Positions 6,955 to 8,961 of a stretch of 8,961 bases of DNA are shown here, one piece after another (the stretch's first letter is position 1; each line of letters starts with the position of its first letter). Both the position numbers and the translations under genes were made by a program. This stretch comes from Gemmatimonadaceae bacterium. Lineage in GTDB: Bacteria > Gemmatimonadota > Gemmatimonadetes > Gemmatimonadales > Gemmatimonadaceae. The stretch spans positions 1 to 8,961 of the forward strand of contig JADGQU010000072.1 in NCBI GenBank assembly GCA_017881545.1. Reading direction: 5' to 3'. The notes under the pieces were generated by a model. That model made no database searches. It saw only the letters and a list, made by a program, of their open reading frames with translations, and had not been told where the DNA came from.

Positions 6955-6981
6955 ATGTCTGTGAGTGATCCCACGACATGG
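6953..6981 (-). promoter_or_regulatory. Hairpin touching the ribosome-binding site of the CARDB gene
   Basis: CCATGTC (6953-6959) and GACATGG (6975-6981) are perfect complements, and inside them GTG (6961-6963) pairs with CAC (6972-6974), leaving T6960 bulged and an eight-base loop. In the minus-strand transcript this ten-pair stem would end on the first two G residues of the GGGGAG Shine-Dalgarno and would enclose the alternative ATG at 6979. It could lower or regulate translation; no known riboswitch family is recognised. Confidence 0.4.
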
Positions 6982-7075
6982 AGTTCCCGCAGGACTACAG
7001 ACGTTACATCAGGAGCTGGCGCGGTCCTCGGGATTGACGCCTGGACCTCGATGATCCGCGATTTATTCGATCACT

Positions 7076-8827
7076 TCACTTCGATTTCTGCTGTGCGATC
7101 CATTTGTCCGTGCGGGATTCGAGGAGATCGAGGGGCAGAGTTCCGCCGTCGAGCATCTCGTCGTGAAACGCCCGGATATCGAACTTCGATCCCAATTCCT
7201 TCCGGGCGCGCTCGCGGAGCTCGCGGATCTTGAGCTGCCCGAGCTTGTAGCTCAGCGCCTGCGCGGGCCACGCGATGTAGCGGTCCGTCTCGGACTGGAT
7301 CGTCGGCTCGTCCACCGCGCCGGAGTTGCGCATGAAATCCACGACTTGATCGCGCGTCCATCCTTTGGAGTGAATTCCGGTGTCGACGACCAGACGCACA
7401 GCGCGAAAAAGCTCGGAGGAGAGGCGCCCGAAGTCCGAAACGGGATCCTGGTAGAAGCCGACCTCTTTGCCGAGCTGCTCCGAGTACAGAGCCCAGCCTT
7501 CCGTGTACGCGTTGAAGCCGAGACCATGGAGGCGGAAGTTGGGCAACCCGGTGAGCTGCTGCTGCACTGACAGCTGCATGTGATGTCCGGGAATGCCTTC
7601 ATGGTACGCGATCGCCTCGTCATTGATCAGCGTGCGGCCCGCGAAGTTGGAGGTCGCAACAACGACTCGGCCCGGGCGTTTCCCATCTGGAGTACCAGTG
7701 ACGTAGTGCGTGGCAGCGGCAGACTGAAAGGCGGGTATTGCCTCGACGGTGACAGGCGATTTCGGAAGAAGCGTGAAGAGCTCGGGAAGCTTCGGCTCCA
7801 TCTGCGCGATATACCGACGGAAATCGTCCAGGATCTGTTCCGCTGACGTCGGGATGTACTTGGGATTCGTTTTGAGCGACGCCCGGAATGAGGGAAGATC
7901 TGAGAAGCCTTCCTTTGTAGCTATTACCATCATCTCAGCCTGGATGCGCGTGATCTCACGCAGGCCGAGCTGGTGGATCTCGTTCGGCGTCATGCGCGTG
8001 GTGGTCCGGCCGTAGATGTTGTTCGCGTAGCGCTCCTGGCCCTGCGGCAGCGAAGTGACGGAGAGCGCGGTGCGGCCGTGCGGCGCGTATTCGGTGCCGA
8101 CGAAGCTTGCGAAAGCCTTGTACGCCGGGATGACGTCGGTGTTGATCGCGTCGGTGATCTGCTGGGTCAGGCGCTGCCGGTCAGAGGCAGAAATCGTCGC
8201 CGGAAACTTCCTGATCGGAACGAGAAATGGGTTCGCGTCGATGATGCCCTGGACCTGCATCGGGACTTTTTCGAGCAGGAATCGGACGGGCATAAGCCGG
8301 TCGCTCGCGCCGGCGCGCATGACTTCGATCGTCTGATTGAGCACGCGCGGCACCTGGTGAAGCCGCGCGATGTAATCCTCATACTGCTTGACCGTTCCGA
8401 ACGGTGCGGACAACGGCAGATCGGCGAGGCTCAAATGGATGCCGTTGAACTGGTTGATCGGCATCTCATACTCTTTGAGATCGAAGTCGGCGCGTCGCTG
8501 CCGCAGGACGCGATCCATGAGGTCGTGGGATAGGTGGTCCGTCTCCGAGAAACCCGAAGTCGGAATGGCATCGAGCCGGGCGAGGAAGTCCCGGTCTGTC
8601 TTGTGACGCTGAACGATTGCCTCGAGCGAGTACTCGCCCAGCTTGTCGTTGTAGCGATAGTCGCCGAAGGCCGTGGCGCGCTCGGGGAAGTTCACGAGAT
8701 CCGACTGGTACTGCTCTTCGAAGAGCGCGTTCTGGGCGTTGACGCGCTCAGTGACTGGTCTGACGCCCTGGGCGAAGACGCTATCCGCGATGGCGATCAG
8801 GAAGAACAAGCTTCGGTGAAGGCGCAT
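7076..8827 (-). CDS. DUF885 family protein, putative exported zinc peptidase
   Basis: A 583-residue protein, near the usual length for DUF885. Residues 1-19 form a signal peptide (MRLHRSLFFLIAIADSVFA before Q), so it should act outside the cytoplasm. The diagnostic motif HEGIPGHHMQ starts at residue 409, with TEGWALYSEQ following; its Glu at 443 is 33 residues on. The two together look like a gluzincin-type metal site with His, His and a downstream Glu, and E410 as the general base. The family is treated as a putative metallopeptidase; substrate is unknown, and short peptides are the natural guess. The frame opens ten codons earlier at 8857, but that adds MPPFTPLGTH in front of a well-formed signal peptide; neither start has a good Shine-Dalgarno, so the choice is made on the signal peptide. 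It lies 45 bp (or 15 bp from the longer start) after the upstream gene, likely cotranscribed. Confidence 0.9.
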   Translation of the reverse strand: MRLHRSLFFLIAIADSVFAQGVRPVTERVNAQNALFEEQYQSDLVNFPERATAFGDYRYNDKLGEYSLEAIVQRHKTDRDFLARLDAIPTSGFSETDHLSHDLMDRVLRQRRADFDLKEYEMPINQFNGIHLSLADLPLSAPFGTVKQYEDYIARLHQVPRVLNQTIEVMRAGASDRLMPVRFLLEKVPMQVQGIIDANPFLVPIRKFPATISASDRQRLTQQITDAINTDVIPAYKAFASFVGTEYAPHGRTALSVTSLPQGQERYANNIYGRTTTRMTPNEIHQLGLREITRIQAEMMVIATKEGFSDLPSFRASLKTNPKYIPTSAEQILDDFRRYIAQMEPKLPELFTLLPKSPVTVEAIPAFQSAAATHYVTGTPDGKRPGRVVVATSNFAGRTLINDEAIAYHEGIPGHHMQLSVQQQLTGLPNFRLHGLGFNAYTEGWALYSEQLGKEVGFYQDPVSDFGRLSSELFRAVRLVVDTGIHSKGWTRDQVVDFMRNSGAVDEPTIQSETDRYIAWPAQALSYKLGQLKIRELRERARKELGSKFDIRAFHDEMLDGGTLPLDLLESRTDKWIAQQKSK

Positions 8828-8872
8828 ATGTGTACCGAGCGGAGTGAAGGGTGGCATAGGCTCGAGCAGAAC

Positions 8873-8961
8873 TTACACGACAGGTTTCGGCGGCGGGGGA
8901 CTGCTCTTAACGATCAGCATATCCAGCTGATCTCGAATGTCCGGCGCGGTCTCGTCCCAAT
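8873..8961 (-). CDS. C-terminal end of an unidentified protein (partial)
   Basis: A minus-strand frame enters from the right edge and ends at TAA (8873-8875). The 28 visible residues begin WDETAPDIRDQ, pass DMLIVKS and finish with PPPPKPVV. The other two minus frames stop within the same stretch and look less like protein. The proline-rich end suggests a flexible tail. The stop lies just before the DUF885 gene in the same direction, which suggests an operon. The fragment is too short to name a family. Confidence 0.55.
   Translation of the reverse strand, partial: WDETAPDIRDQLDMLIVKSSPPPPKPVV

Noticed and set aside
7052..7073. TGATC/GATCA inverted repeat just after the DUF885 stop as a terminator
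   Set aside because: The stem has only five pairs, a 12-base loop and no T-run, too weak to call.
1..8961. A defence, mobile, CRISPR or biosynthetic system
   Set aside because: I found no repeats with spacers, transposase, integrase, nuclease or biosynthetic enzyme genes; the genes are common envelope, peptidase and repair families.

Overview
The window is GC-rich, densely coded bacterial chromosome. Most of its products carry Sec-type signal peptides ending in an A-Q junction. The gene types (a bacterial tricorn-like protease, a DUF885 putative peptidase, a TonB-C-terminal-domain protein, CARDB repeats) and the signal-peptide style resemble Gemmatimonadota, with Acidobacteriota as an alternative. 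This is an impression from protein style; there is no rRNA or other marker here to settle it.

Layout: the tail of an unidentified + strand gene (to 76) is followed by a large + strand gene for an exported tricorn-like S41 protease (154-3528). It ends 11 bp from the end of a block of minus-strand genes that converge on it. Read in their own direction, these are: the tail of an unidentified gene (8961-8873), a DUF885 putative metallopeptidase with a signal peptide (8827-7076), an exported CARDB-domain protein (6943-6116), a small lipoprotein (6001-5567), ruvB (5457-4423) and an exported protein with a TonB C-terminal domain (4370-3540). No intergenic gap exceeds about 135 bp. No tRNA, rRNA, CRISPR array, insertion sequence or phage gene is visible.

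Functionally, two peptide hydrolases that appear to be exported (tricorn-like and DUF885) lie within 9 kb, which would suit use or turnover of external or periplasmic peptides. The CARDB protein, the lipoprotein and the TonB-domain protein are also envelope or periplasmic. ruvB, a core Holliday-junction helicase gene, sits alone among these envelope genes without ruvA or ruvC in view. I do not see a defence, mobile or otherwise undescribed multigene system. The points most worth a second look are local: a hairpin touching the Shine-Dalgarno site of the CARDB gene, a GC-rich terminator-like hairpin, an in-frame 18-bp duplication in the lipoprotein gene, and a TonB-type domain on a protein that lacks the usual membrane anchor and linker.
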